From NCBI GenBank assembly GCA_016210205.1, contig JACQUO010000001.1:1-53462 (forward strand): 53,462 nt of DNA, read 5' to 3'. Position numbers and translations under genes: made by a program. Shown piece by piece: positions 47,799 to 53,462 of this stretch. Origin of the DNA: Chloroflexota bacterium (GTDB taxonomy: Bacteria; Chloroflexota; Dehalococcoidia; JACQUO01). Within the stretch, counting starts at the first letter, position 1. Each line of letters starts with the position of its first letter. The notes under the pieces are model-generated. The model was not told where the DNA came from, did not search any database, and saw nothing but the letters and a program-made list of their open reading frames with translations.

Positions 47799-47827
47799 TT
47801 GACGGCCCCAGCGCTGGGGCCTACAAT
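47799..47827 (+). promoter_or_regulatory. fmdB-like gene promoter with an 18-bp perfect palindrome in its spacer
   Basis: TTGACG (47799-47804), 17 nt, TACAAT (47822-47827). The whole spacer plus one base is the perfect palindrome GGCCCCAGCGCTGGGGCC (47804-47821), placed where MerR-like activators or a dimeric repressor would bind. Confidence 0.65.
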
Positions 47828-47864
47828 AGGAGCCATACGGATTGCCGGGAAGGAGACCGCGGCC

Positions 47865-48101
47865 ATGCCCATCTACGAGTACCATTGCCCCAGCTGCGAC
47901 CACAAGTTTGAGCTCCGCCGCCCCATGAGCGAAGCCACCGCGCCCGCCTCCTGCCCCCAGTGCCACAACGGGGCCCGGCGCACGCTATCTATCTTTGCCT
48001 CCATCTCCAGGGGCTCGTCCCCGGCCCTGGTCCCCGCCACCGGCCCGGCCTGCGGCTCCTGCGCCGCCTTTAACCAGGGCTACTGCTCCAGCCCCAATTA
48101 G
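47865..48101 (+). CDS. FmdB-type zinc-ribbon protein, copy 1
   Basis: 78 aa. MPIYEYHCPSCDHKFELRRPM and CPQC form the FmdB regulatory-protein zinc ribbon. A C-terminal GPACGSCAAFNQGYC adds three more cysteines that are not in copy 2. It has an AAGGAG RBS. Its stop overlaps the DUF1461 stop by 4 nt (TTAG), and its terminator lies within that gene. Role unknown; family members are linked to amidase or formamidase regulation. Confidence 0.88.
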   Translation: MPIYEYHCPSCDHKFELRRPMSEATAPASCPQCHNGARRTLSIFASISRGSSPALVPATGPACGSCAAFNQGYCSSPN

Positions 48102-48856
48102 CGGGATGAACGCCAAGCCCCAGGCATTCCCTGGGGCTCTTTTTTTGCCCCGAGCCTACCCCTCCGGAGGTAAAGCCAGGAGCCGGCCCCCAGGAGCGCG
48201 GCGCCGGCCAGGGTGGCTCCGAAGACCATGAGGGTGGCGTCGTAGAAAAAGCCCTGGGGGAAGAGACGGATTAGGTAGTCCTGGGCAGGGTCCAGCTGCC
48301 AGAAAAGGTTGCTGAAGCCCAGCACATGGAACTGGTAAAATAGCCAGTTGAAGGCCACCAGGGAACCCAGGCCCAAAGCCAGGAAGAGGGCCAGGGTGAG
48401 GACGCTCCCCCGGAGGGCCGCGCGGGCCAGGGTGGCCGCGGCCGTGCCCCGTTGTCTTCCCAGGCTGAAGGCCACATAAACGATGAGGATGGCCAGGCTG
48501 GCCTCGTTGGCACGGGCCACCCCCTGGATGAGGCCTTTGACATCTTTGAGGTGGATGACCTCTCGCTGGTTGAAGAGGGGCCGGCGCTGGCCGAAGGAGA
48601 CCACCTCGGTCTGGTAAAATTCCTCTCGGGAGTTGAAATAGGCTATCATCTCCCGGGCCACCCGAGAGAGCTCGGCGCGCTCCATCCCCACATAGAGGCC
48701 GACCTGGTATTTGTCGAAGCCGTATTCGTAAAGGGCCTGGGAGTTGGTGGCGAATCTCAGGGAGGCGCTGGTCAGGGCAGTGGGGACGGCCAGGATGGCC
48801 AGCAGGGATATCAGGGCCCCCAGGGGGTTCAGCATCCAGCGTCGTTTGAAGCTCAA
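48098..48856 (-). CDS. DUF1461 (TIGR01906-like) integral membrane protein
   Basis: 252 aa with about four membrane helices and a large extracytoplasmic loop after TM1 containing REEFYQTEV and NQREVIHLKDVKGLI. The start is TTG 48856, 6 nt after AAGGAG. An ATG eight codons upstream overlaps the -10 box TACCAT (48879-48884) of a TTGACA promoter (48902-48907), so it cannot be in the transcript. The last 15 or so residues are encoded by the fmdB terminator hairpin. Function unknown. Confidence 0.78.
   Translation of the reverse strand: MSFKRRWMLNPLGALISLLAILAVPTALTSASLRFATNSQALYEYGFDKYQVGLYVGMERAELSRVAREMIAYFNSREEFYQTEVVSFGQRRPLFNQREVIHLKDVKGLIQGVARANEASLAILIVYVAFSLGRQRGTAAATLARAALRGSVLTLALFLALGLGSLVAFNWLFYQFHVLGFSNLFWQLDPAQDYLIRLFPQGFFYDATLMVFGATLAGAALLGAGSWLYLRRGRLGAKKEPQGMPGAWRSSR
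48116..48146 (+). terminator. Terminator of fmdB copy 1
   Basis: AGCCCCAGG pairs with CCTGGGGCT (48116-48124 with 48130-48138), followed by TCTTTTTTT. It lies inside the 3' coding end of the convergent DUF1461 gene. Confidence 0.88.
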
Positions 48857-48878
48857 TACACGCTCCTTGTCCGAAGCC

Positions 48879-48907
48879 ATGGTAGGTGGGCCTGGGGGCG
48901 CTGTCAA
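48879..48907 (-). promoter_or_regulatory. Promoter of the DUF1461 gene
   Basis: Perfect TTGACA (48902-48907 on minus), 17 nt, TACCAT (48879-48884). Start near 48872, which fixes the downstream TTG as the start codon. Confidence 0.65.
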
Positions 48908-48938
48908 GTTGCCGCGAGGATAGCAGGGGGAGGACCGC

Positions 48939-50327
48939 ATGGCGCTCACCATCGTGGGCCTGGGGCCTGGCCCCATAGAACAGATTACCCCGGAGGCCCG
49001 CCAGGCCCTGGAGGGCGCAGCAGAAGTCTGGGTGCGGGGCCGCCGGCCCGCGGCCCTGGCCTCTCTGCTCCCCAGCCTGCGCCTCCATAGCCTGGGTCGG
49101 GGGCGCCTGGGCCGCGGCCTGGCCCAAGAATCCCTGGCGCGGCGGCTCCTGGCCCGCGCTCGTGGGCGAGAGGTCGCTTACGCCGTCCCCGGCCATCCTT
49201 TAGAAGGGGAGGCGGTGGTGGCGGCCCTCCTGGCCCGGAGCGCTAAGGAGCGCCATCCCCGCGTTGTCCCCGGCCTCAGCCTGAGTTTGGCTCCAGGTCT
49301 GGCGACCCTGCCGCCCCAGGTTCAGCTCGTGGACGCCCTGGCCCCGGCCCTCGACCCCTCCCGCCCCGCCCTCGTGCTGAACTTGCCCCGGGATTTGTCC
49401 TCCCTGACCGATAAGCTCCGTCAGCTCTACCCTTCCCAGCACCCGGCGGCGCTCCTCGGCCCTTCTGGCAGGAAGCGGCCCTTCGCCCTGGCCGACCTGC
49501 CGAGGCAGGCCCCCCGCTCCGCCGCCTATCTCTATCTGCCCCCGGCGCCGGCCCCAACGGCCGCGGGGGCCTTCGCGGAGCTGGATGCCATCATCGCCCG
49601 CCTGCGGGGGCCGGATGGCTGCCCCTGGGATCGGGAGCAGACCCACGCTTCCCTCAAGCCCTTCCTACTCGAAGAGGCCTACGAGGCCCTGGAGGCCCTG
49701 GACTTGGGGGACGCTGCCCGCCTGCGGGAGGAGCTGGGGGATGTGCTCCTCCAGATTATGCTCCACGCCCAAATCGCCGTCGAGGCCGGGGAGTTCACCA
49801 TCGCCCAGGTCATCGACGGCCTCACCCACAAGCTCATCCACCGCCATCCCCATGTCTTCGGGTCGGAGCGCCTGGACACCGCGGCCGCGGTGTCGGCCCA
49901 CTGGGACGCGCTCAAGCAGGAGGAGAAGGGGGATAGGGGCCTCCTGGAGGGCATCCCCCAGGCCCTCCCGGCCCTGGCCTACAGCCAGGAGGTGCAGGGC
50001 CGGGCGGCCCGGGCCGGATTCGACTGGCCCGACTACCAGGGCATCTTGGAGAAGCTGGCCGAGGAGGTGGGAGAGCTGCGGCGTGCCCAAAGCCAGCGGG
50101 AGAAGGTGCACGAGTTGGGGGATGTCCTCTTCGCCCTAGCCGACGCCGCCCGCGGGCTGGGGGTGGACCCGGAGGAGGCCCTGCGGCTGGCCAACAGGCG
50201 CTTCTCCCGGCGCTTCGCCCACATGGAGGCGGCCTGCCGTCGCCGCAGGGTGTCCCTGGGGGAGCTCTCCTTCGACCAGCAAAACGCCCTGTGGGACGAG
50301 GCCAAGGCCGCCCTCAACGACCGCTAG
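48939..50327 (+). CDS. mazG: YabN-type fusion: tetrapyrrole-methylase-like domain plus MazG NTP pyrophosphohydrolase
   Basis: 462 aa. Residues 1-205 resemble a tetrapyrrole (SAM) methylase (LTIVGLGPGPIEQIT, VAYAVPGHPLEGEAVV), as in Bacillus YabN. Residues 215-462 are MazG with two repeats: the first has GCPWDREQTHASLKPFLLEEAYEALEA and ELGDVLLQIMLHAQIA, the second KLAEEVGELRRA and ELGDVLFALADAAR. The EExxE...ExxD sites bind Mg2+ and cleave NTPs to NMP and pyrophosphate. The ATG follows GGGGGAGG. It is divergent from DUF1461. Confidence 0.9.
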   Translation: MALTIVGLGPGPIEQITPEARQALEGAAEVWVRGRRPAALASLLPSLRLHSLGRGRLGRGLAQESLARRLLARARGREVAYAVPGHPLEGEAVVAALLARSAKERHPRVVPGLSLSLAPGLATLPPQVQLVDALAPALDPSRPALVLNLPRDLSSLTDKLRQLYPSQHPAALLGPSGRKRPFALADLPRQAPRSAAYLYLPPAPAPTAAGAFAELDAIIARLRGPDGCPWDREQTHASLKPFLLEEAYEALEALDLGDAARLREELGDVLLQIMLHAQIAVEAGEFTIAQVIDGLTHKLIHRHPHVFGSERLDTAAAVSAHWDALKQEEKGDRGLLEGIPQALPALAYSQEVQGRAARAGFDWPDYQGILEKLAEEVGELRRAQSQREKVHELGDVLFALADAARGLGVDPEEALRLANRRFSRRFAHMEAACRRRRVSLGELSFDQQNALWDEAKAALNDR

Positions 50328-50375
50328 GTCTGGCCCCATCCCTTTGGCGCTCCTGTGAAGTCAGGGAGATGAAAT

Positions 50376-50451
50376 TGGAGCGGGTGAGGGGACTCGAACC
50401 CCTGACAACCTGCTTGGGAAGCAGGAACTCTACCAACTGAGTTACACCCGC
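50376..50451 (-). tRNA. tRNA-Gly (anticodon CCC)
   Basis: 76 nt including an encoded CCA. The acceptor stem GCGGGTG/CACCCGC, a D-arm with AGTTGGTA, the anticodon stem CCTGC/GCAGG with loop TTCCCAA, and the T-arm AGGGG-TTCGAGT-CCCCT all pair perfectly. Confidence 0.97.
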
Positions 50452-50476
50452 CCGGCGCTAAGCCTTGCGCCCCTAG

Positions 50477-50505
50477 AGTATAGCCTCGGGGGGGAGGCAA
50501 ATCAA
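50477..50505 (-). promoter_or_regulatory. tRNA-Gly promoter
   Basis: TTGATT (50500-50505 on minus), 17 nt, TATACT (50477-50482). Start near 50470. Confidence 0.7.
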
Positions 50506-50539
50506 GGGCTGGCCCCCTCGGCGACTGTCGCCGCCACGG

Positions 50540-50752
50540 CTACGGCGCAGGGGGCGGGGTCGGCTCCGGGCCGCGGAAGGGCTTCTTAGTGGGACGGTAG
50601 TAGAAGTCCACCTTGGAGGAGGCCGAGGTCACCAGCTTCCGCGTGTCCCCGCCGCAGTGGGGGCAGCGGGCCGGCGCCTCCGCCTGGGCGAAGGAGCGCC
50701 GCTCCTCGAACTCATGGCCGCACTTGAGACAGCGATATTCATATATGGGCAT
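50540..50752 (-). CDS. FmdB-type zinc-ribbon protein, copy 2
   Basis: 70 aa. MPIYEYRCLKCGHEFEERRSF and CPHCGG form the zinc ribbon. The tail is Pro-rich (RGPEPTPPPAP) and lacks the extra cysteines of copy 1. The ATG at 50752 has AAGGGT before it. A TATAAT box lies upstream (about 50802-50807, minus) with a weak TTTAAA -35. Confidence 0.88.
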   Translation of the reverse strand: MPIYEYRCLKCGHEFEERRSFAQAEAPARCPHCGGDTRKLVTSASSKVDFYYRPTKKPFRGPEPTPPPAP

Positions 50753-50925
50753 ACCCTTGCCTCCCGAGCCTTGACGGTGTTTTCCGTCTGCTTTGGGATA
50801 GATTATAGCCTAGCCCTGGGGTGTTTTAAAGGCTTGGGCCGGAGGGGGCCATAAGGCGAGGGGAGGGAGCGTTCGCCCCGCCTCCTTTAGGCCCGAAAGG
50901 CTGCTTCTGCCCAATTTCGCGCTCC

Positions 50926-50954
50926 TTGACAGGCCTGGGCAAATGGGGTAGACT
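50926..50954 (+). promoter_or_regulatory. Promoter of the MaoC dehydratase cluster, with a long leader
   Basis: Perfect TTGACA (50926-50931), 17 nt, TAGACT (50949-50954). Start near 50961, so the untranslated leader to the ATG at 51209 is about 248 nt. The leader holds a GAGAG/CTCTC hairpin near 51070-51100 with a T-rich loop. No known riboswitch class is recognised, and no gene is seen from 50753 to 51208. Confidence 0.65.
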
Positions 50955-51208
50955 ATCGCCGCGTTTGCCCCTTTTTTACTCAGGGTTCTGGGTAACCTGT
51001 TTCGGGAGTATCCGACCAGATGGGCCCGGCCAGGGCTCCTAGCAGGGAGAAAATCCAGGGATTCCGTGGAAGAGAGGTAGCGCTTTTTTCTTGCTCTCTT
51101 TCGCCCTCAGTCCTCCCTGCAACCCCAGGAGCCAGATCCTCGTCCAGAAGCGCCGCACCCGCGCGTCGGCCCCGGGTAAATAAGAAAACGACAAGGAGGG
51201 AAGCCAGT

Positions 51209-51673
51209 ATGGCCCAACAGCAGTCCTTGGTTACCGCTGAGATGAAAGCCGTCATAGGCAAAAAAGGCAAGTCTGTTGTCGTCGATGTGGAAAAAGGGTG
51301 GGTCAAGCGGTTTTGCACCTCCGTGGGTGAGACCAACCCTCTCTACCTGAACGAGAAGGTGGCCAAAAAGAGCAAATACGGTGGACTCATTGCCCCGCCC
51401 GGCCTTCTCATGGGCCTCTACCTCGTCCCCGAGCTGCCTCGGGCTCCGGAACCGCCGGTGCGGCTACCCCGGGGGGTGGATGGCGGCGGCACCTGGACCT
51501 TCATCAGACCCATCATGGTCGGGGATACCCTGACGGGCACAGGGAAGATAAAGGACATATATCAGCGAGACGGGCGTGCCGGCCCCATGCTCTTCTCTGA
51601 GACCGAGGTGACCTGGCGGAACCAGAAACGCCAGGTGGTGGCGCGTATGGTTGGCCGCACCATTCGCTATTAA
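51209..51673 (+). CDS. MaoC-like dehydratase N-terminal-type subunit, pair 1 (HadA-like)
   Basis: 154 aa hot-dog-fold protein of the MaoC_dehydrat_N type. VEKGWVKRFCTSVGETNPLYLNE and KYGGLIAPPGLLM match the non-catalytic half of split (R)-hydratases such as mycobacterial HadA. Its catalytic partner follows 12 nt downstream. The start is ATG 51209 after AAGGAGGG. It is 50% or more similar by eye to the third gene of the cluster. Confidence 0.85.
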   Translation: MAQQQSLVTAEMKAVIGKKGKSVVVDVEKGWVKRFCTSVGETNPLYLNEKVAKKSKYGGLIAPPGLLMGLYLVPELPRAPEPPVRLPRGVDGGGTWTFIRPIMVGDTLTGTGKIKDIYQRDGRAGPMLFSETEVTWRNQKRQVVARMVGRTIRY

Positions 51674-51685
51674 AGAGGAGGCATC

Positions 51686-52114
51686 ATGGCGCAGATATAT
51701 TTCAACCATGTCAAGGAAGGGATGGAGCTCCCCGTCCTGGAGAAAAAGACCACCACCCGCCAGTTGGTCCAGTGGGCGGGCGCCTCGGGCGACTTCAACG
51801 AAATCCACTACGACAAACCCTGGGCCGAGAAGACCGGGCTCCCTGGCCTCATCATCCACGGCCGCCTCAAGGCCGCTTTCCTGGGGCAGCTGGTCACCGA
51901 CTGGATGGGGCCGGCGGGAACCCTCAAGAAAATCGATGTCGCCTACCGTGGCATGGACTTCCCAGGGGATACGGTGAAGTGCAAGGGCAAGGTGGTGAAG
52001 AAGTACACCCGGGGCCGAGAGCGCCTGGTGGATGTGGAGGTCTGGACCGAGAACGCCAAAGGAGAGAAGACCACGCCAGGGACCGCCACCGTGGCGCTCC
52101 CAGCCAGGAGGTAA
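51686..52114 (+). CDS. MaoC-like (R)-specific enoyl-CoA hydratase subunit, pair 1 (HadB-like)
   Basis: 142 aa hot-dog protein with the hydratase 2 motif: ASGDFNEIHYDKPWAEKTGLPGLIIHG, giving catalytic Asp and His. It likely dehydrates or hydrates a 3-hydroxyacyl thioester as a heterodimer with the preceding subunit. It has the AAAGAGGAGG RBS. A 124-nt gap, with weak hairpin sequence after its stop, separates it from pair 2. Confidence 0.87.
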   Translation: MAQIYFNHVKEGMELPVLEKKTTTRQLVQWAGASGDFNEIHYDKPWAEKTGLPGLIIHGRLKAAFLGQLVTDWMGPAGTLKKIDVAYRGMDFPGDTVKCKGKVVKKYTRGRERLVDVEVWTENAKGEKTTPGTATVALPARR

Positions 52115-52238
52115 AGATAAAGGCCTCAGAGAGCCTCTGGGGCCTTCTTGCTTGTTAGAAGGGGGCCGGGGCGCCACCAGAGTGCCCCACCACCAGCCCT
52201 CTCTTCGAGGGAGATGGTTTAAGGCAAAGGAGGAAGCT

Positions 52239-52706
52239 ATGGCGCAGCAGCAGAAAGAATCGGTCATCACCCCCGAGATGAAAAAGTGGATTGGCGTGGA
52301 GGGCCCGCCTACCATATACGAGGTAGAGAAGGGCGCCATCCGCAAGTTCTGCATCGCGGTGGGGGACACCAACCCCCTCTACCTGGATGAGGAATACGCT
52401 AAGAAAACCAAGTATGGCGGCATCATCGCCCCCTTGGGCTTCTTCGGCACGCCCGTCTCCTCGGGCGCGTTCGGACAGCAGCCCTACGAGGTCTCCCTGA
52501 AGCGGGTGCTCAACGGCGGCACCGAGTACGAGTACATCAAGCCCGTGCGCCCCGGAGACACCATCATCTCCACCCGGAAGATAACCGACTTCCAGGAGCG
52601 GGACGGCCGCCTGGGGAGGACGCTCTACACCAGCTCCGAGACCATCTATCGCAACCAGCGGGGCGAGGTGGTGGCCATCGGACGGGGCACCACCATCAAC
52701 TACTAG
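52239..52706 (+). CDS. MaoC-like dehydratase N-terminal-type subunit, pair 2 (HadA-like)
   Basis: 155 aa, paralogous to the 51209 gene: the same MAQQQ start, VEKGAIRKFCIAVGDTNPLYLDEEYAKKTKYGGIIAP, and a closing RNQRGEVVAIGRGTTINY. It differs in the substrate-facing middle (FGTPVSSGAFGQQPYEV against LYLVPELPRAPEPPV), suggesting different acyl groups. The RBS is AAAGGAGG. Confidence 0.86.
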   Translation: MAQQQKESVITPEMKKWIGVEGPPTIYEVEKGAIRKFCIAVGDTNPLYLDEEYAKKTKYGGIIAPLGFFGTPVSSGAFGQQPYEVSLKRVLNGGTEYEYIKPVRPGDTIISTRKITDFQERDGRLGRTLYTSSETIYRNQRGEVVAIGRGTTINY

Positions 52707-52729
52707 AGACCCAAGGAAAGGAGCTAAGG

Positions 52730-53170
52730 ATGGCCAAGCAGGTCTACTACGAGGATGTGACCGAGGGGATGGAGCTCCCCCAACTGGTGAAACACCCCAT
52801 GCCGCGGCAGCTGGTGCAGTGGGCCGGGGCCACGGGGGACTACAACGAGTTCCACTACAACGAGACCTTCGCCAAAGTGCGCTCCAATCTCCCCGGCATC
52901 ATCGTCCACGGGGCCTTGGTGTGCCAGTTCGTGCGCCAGATGGTCAGCGACTGGGTGGGGGACGAGGGCACCCTGAAGAAACTTAACGTGAGCTACCGGG
53001 GCATGAATTTCCCGGAGCAGGACTGCATCTGCAAGGGCAAGGTGGTCAAGAAGCAGGTCCAGGGGGACGACCATCTGGTGGAGCTGGAGGTCTGGTCGGA
53101 GAACCCCAAGGGCGAGAAGACCACCCCGGGCACCGCCGTAGCCATTCTCCCCTCCCGGGCCAAGAAATAG
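52730..53170 (+). CDS. MaoC-like (R)-specific enoyl-CoA hydratase subunit, pair 2 (HadB-like)
   Basis: 146 aa, paralogous to the 51686 gene, with catalytic ATGDYNEFHYNETFA and GIIVHGALVCQF. The two pairs are a tandem duplication of a two-gene unit. It is followed 49 nt later by an SDR dehydrogenase, the next expected beta-oxidation or reverse step. Confidence 0.87.
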   Translation: MAKQVYYEDVTEGMELPQLVKHPMPRQLVQWAGATGDYNEFHYNETFAKVRSNLPGIIVHGALVCQFVRQMVSDWVGDEGTLKKLNVSYRGMNFPEQDCICKGKVVKKQVQGDDHLVELEVWSENPKGEKTTPGTAVAILPSRAKK

Positions 53171-53219
53171 CCCCGGGACAGGGTGAGCAACGTTCAAGAA
53201 GATTTCTAAGGAGGAAAGG

Positions 53220-53462
53220 ATGGGCAACAGATTAGCGGGAAAGGTGGCGGCAGTCACCGGCTCCGGCCGAGGCATCGGTCGGGGCTATGCCCTGGCTCTG
53301 GCCGCGGAGGGCGCCGCGGTAGTGGTCAACGACGCCGGGGTGGCCCTGGATGGCTCGGGCTCCGACCAGCGCCCCGCTGACCAGGTGGTGGCGGAAATCA
53401 AGAAGGCAGGCGGCAAGGCCGCGGCCAACCACGCCAATGTCACCACCATGGCCGGCGGCGAG
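53220..53462 (+). CDS. Short-chain dehydrogenase/reductase, N-terminal part (truncated by window end)
   Basis: The first 81 aa are visible. [30 protein letters not shown] is the NAD(P)-binding TGxxxGxG Rossmann motif, and the long [14 protein letters not shown] insertion resembles peroxisomal multifunctional enzyme-type (R)-3-hydroxyacyl-CoA dehydrogenases. That would match the preceding (R)-hydratases. The start is ATG 53220 after AAGGAGG. Confidence 0.85.
   Translation, partial: MGNRLAGKVAAVTGSGRGIGRGYALALAAEGAAVVVNDAGVALDGSGSDQRPADQVVAEIKKAGGKAAANHANVTTMAGGE

Noticed and set aside
50980-51336. 118-aa minus-strand ORF across the MaoC leader
   Set aside because: No RBS or recognisable domain, and it overlaps the start of a well-supported plus-strand gene and its promoter.

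Overview
This is a GC-rich bacterial chromosome segment with densely packed genes and short intergenic gaps. The 5' half of a 16S rRNA gene on the minus strand, together with the gene content (citramalate-route isoleucine genes, HgdC/DUF2229 proteins, nickel-pincer genes, many MaoC-type dehydratases), suggests a Chloroflexota member, probably Dehalococcoidia-like. That placement is from memory of 16S and gene patterns, not from a search. Promoters are classic sigma-70 type: TTGACA-like and TATAAT-like boxes with 17-18 nt spacers occur before many genes.

Layout. 1-715: 16S rRNA (partial), with greA-like upstream in the same direction. 1784-4067: K+ channel, histidine phosphatase and endonuclease III, overlapping end to end. 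4119-9588 (minus): cimA, leuB, leuD, an NAD-dependent epimerase and leuC, which make isoleucine and leucine precursors. 9786-13531: pncC, thrC, then trpS and an inositol-phosphatase-family gene. 13609-14462: a frameshifted DUF3800 gene and a candidate small RNA. 14517-17679 (minus): GNAT, coaBC, dienelactone hydrolase and a membrane protein. 17745-19320: an AT-richer island with a HEPN gene and a DUF262 gene, bordered by a scrap of a duplicated hydrolase gene. 19372-20740: methyltransferase and coaX. 21198-25319 (minus): larB, an MFS transporter, larE and larC, the nickel-pincer cofactor pathway. 25662-26126: bacterioferritin.

26506-34604 (plus): thrS, infC, rpmI, rplT, pheS and pheT, a translation cluster in which pheS and pheT are separated by an inserted nucleotide-binding/TIR-like gene. 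34912-39673: MBL-fold hydrolase, glyoxalase-like protein, three small acidic or cysteine-rich ORFs, an MFS exporter, a HIT protein and an 8-Cys protein. 39808-41453: trxB, a thioredoxin-fold protein and trxA. 41511-45603: plsX with a BadF/HgdC activase and two DUF2229 proteins. 45702-50752: polyprenol-kinase-like protein, M20 amidohydrolase, two FmdB proteins, DUF1461, MazG fusion and tRNA-Gly(CCC). 51209-53462: two tandem pairs of MaoC-type dehydratase subunits and the start of an SDR dehydrogenase, probably acyl-CoA metabolism.

Five things stand out. (1) A palindrome-rich intergenic repeat family occupies at least twelve gaps; two copies carry terminal inverted repeats like a MITE, and one site holds two identical 137-bp copies. 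(2) A compact promoter-hairpin-hairpin-terminator unit at 14358-14462 looks like an undescribed small RNA. (3) Accessory genes resembling defence effectors (HEPN/DUF262 pair, TIR-like gene, DUF3800) interrupt otherwise housekeeping operons. (4) Five genes appear to start at codons that IF3 normally rejects: ATA (infC), CTG (two) and ATC (two). (5) Three small ORFs at 36572-37352 with their own strong promoter form an unrecognised operon.
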